From Pseudomonadota bacterium (lineage in GTDB: Bacteria; Pseudomonadota; Gammaproteobacteria; Burkholderiales; Casimicrobiaceae), in contig JAKPSO010000018.1 in assembly GCA_029571495.1 (NCBI GenBank), positions 1 to 6,003 of the forward strand: a stretch of DNA of 6,003 bases, in the 5' to 3' direction. Position 1 is the stretch's first letter. Each line of letters opens with the position of its first letter. The notes below the pieces were generated by a model that saw only the letters and a program-made list of their open reading frames with translations, did no database searches and had not been told where the DNA came from. Below, one piece after another: positions 5,713 to 6,003 of the stretch. The translations under genes were made by a program, and so were the position numbers.

Positions 5713-5943
5713 ATGCCCAAGCCATCTGACAAAGAAGCGCCCGAACTGAAACCTCCCGTTGTCCAGAGCAAAGGTGGGCTGGTTGCCGGAATCGACCCGA
5801 CGAGCACTGCGTCAATGTACGATGCCGCAGACGGATTAGCCGAAACGACCTACTTGCTTGCGGAGCCCGCTAACGCAGAGCACTTGCGCAAGTCGATAAA
5901 ACAATACCGACGCGTGAACCGCAGCTCCACTTCGATTGAATAG
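5713..5943 (+). CDS. Small protein with YefM/Phd-antitoxin-like C-terminal segment
   Basis: This is a 76-residue hydrophilic protein. Residues about 43-66 (AETTYLLAEPANAEHLRKSI) strongly resemble the toxin-binding tail of YefM-family antitoxins, whose E. coli member has ETAYLLRSPANARRLMDSI. The N-terminal 40 residues (PKPSDKEAPELKPP, then SKGGLVAGIDPTS) do not show the usual Phd/YefM DNA-binding fold. They are short and proline-rich, so either the operator-binding domain has been replaced or this is a distinct immunity-type protein. The ATG follows GAGG at 4 nt. Another gene starts 4 bp after the stop, the arrangement expected for antitoxin then toxin. The similarity is from memory of the family and not a search. 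Confidence 0.7.
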   Translation: MPKPSDKEAPELKPPVVQSKGGLVAGIDPTSTASMYDAADGLAETTYLLAEPANAEHLRKSIKQYRRVNRSSTSIE

Positions 5944-5947
5944 ACCA

Positions 5948-6003
5948 ATGAGTAACCTTGAACTAGCGGTTGATCTGAAAGCGCAACTTGACGCGTTGCG
6001 CCC
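5948..6003 (+). CDS. Start of a downstream gene, possibly the toxin partner (truncated by window)
   Basis: An ATG 4 bp after the preceding stop opens a frame reading MSNLELAVDLKAQLDALRP to the window edge. No Shine-Dalgarno is evident, so it may rely on coupling to the upstream gene. The DLKAQLDALRP stretch recalls the N-terminus of some Fic-family AMP-transferases, and it does not look like the start of a YoeB/RelE toxin. Nineteen residues are too few to assign a family. The reality of the gene rests on the tight spacing and the protein-like sequence. Confidence 0.55.
   Translation, partial: MSNLELAVDLKAQLDALR

Overview
The window looks like chromosomal DNA from a GC-rich proteobacterium. 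A betaproteobacterium (Burkholderiales-like) is my best guess, based on codon choice, protein style and the presence of GTAG-type REP hairpins. This is inference, because no rRNA or other marker gene is present.

Positions 1-2818 hold a polar amino-acid-type ABC importer and its probable regulator. Read leftwards, the minus strand encodes a periplasmic binding protein (2075-1320), a permease (1169-525) and an ATPase that runs off the left edge (525-1). Permease and ATPase overlap in TGATG. A pair of inverted REP hairpins sits between the binding-protein and permease genes, the same placement known from malE-malF and hisJ-hisQ. Divergent from the transporter is an HTH-cupin regulator (2207-2818). 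The shared 131-bp intergenic region contains a perfect 18-bp palindrome that is the obvious candidate operator.

Positions 2977-4598 hold a tightly coupled minus-strand pair of membrane proteins that I do not recognise: a small four-helix protein followed, with a GTGA overlap, by a protein with a signal peptide, four helices, a coiled coil, a proline run and a C-terminal domain predicted to be periplasmic.

Positions 4785-5579 encode a protein of the short-chain dehydrogenase fold on the plus strand. It keeps the nucleotide-binding motif but has lost all four residues of the classical catalytic tetrad. After it comes a second inverted REP pair of a different sequence type (5622-5690). The right end carries a 76-residue protein with a YefM-antitoxin-like C-terminal segment (5713-5943), followed 4 bp later by the start of another gene (5948 onward). 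This resembles the beginning of a toxin-antitoxin-type operon cut by the window edge.

The transporter and regulator form one likely functional unit. The membrane pair, the dehydrogenase-fold gene and the right-end pair appear to be separate units. I see no tRNA, rRNA, CRISPR array, insertion sequence or phage gene. The most unusual items are the tetrad-less SDR, the two REP families, the unrecognised membrane pair and the truncated antitoxin-like module.
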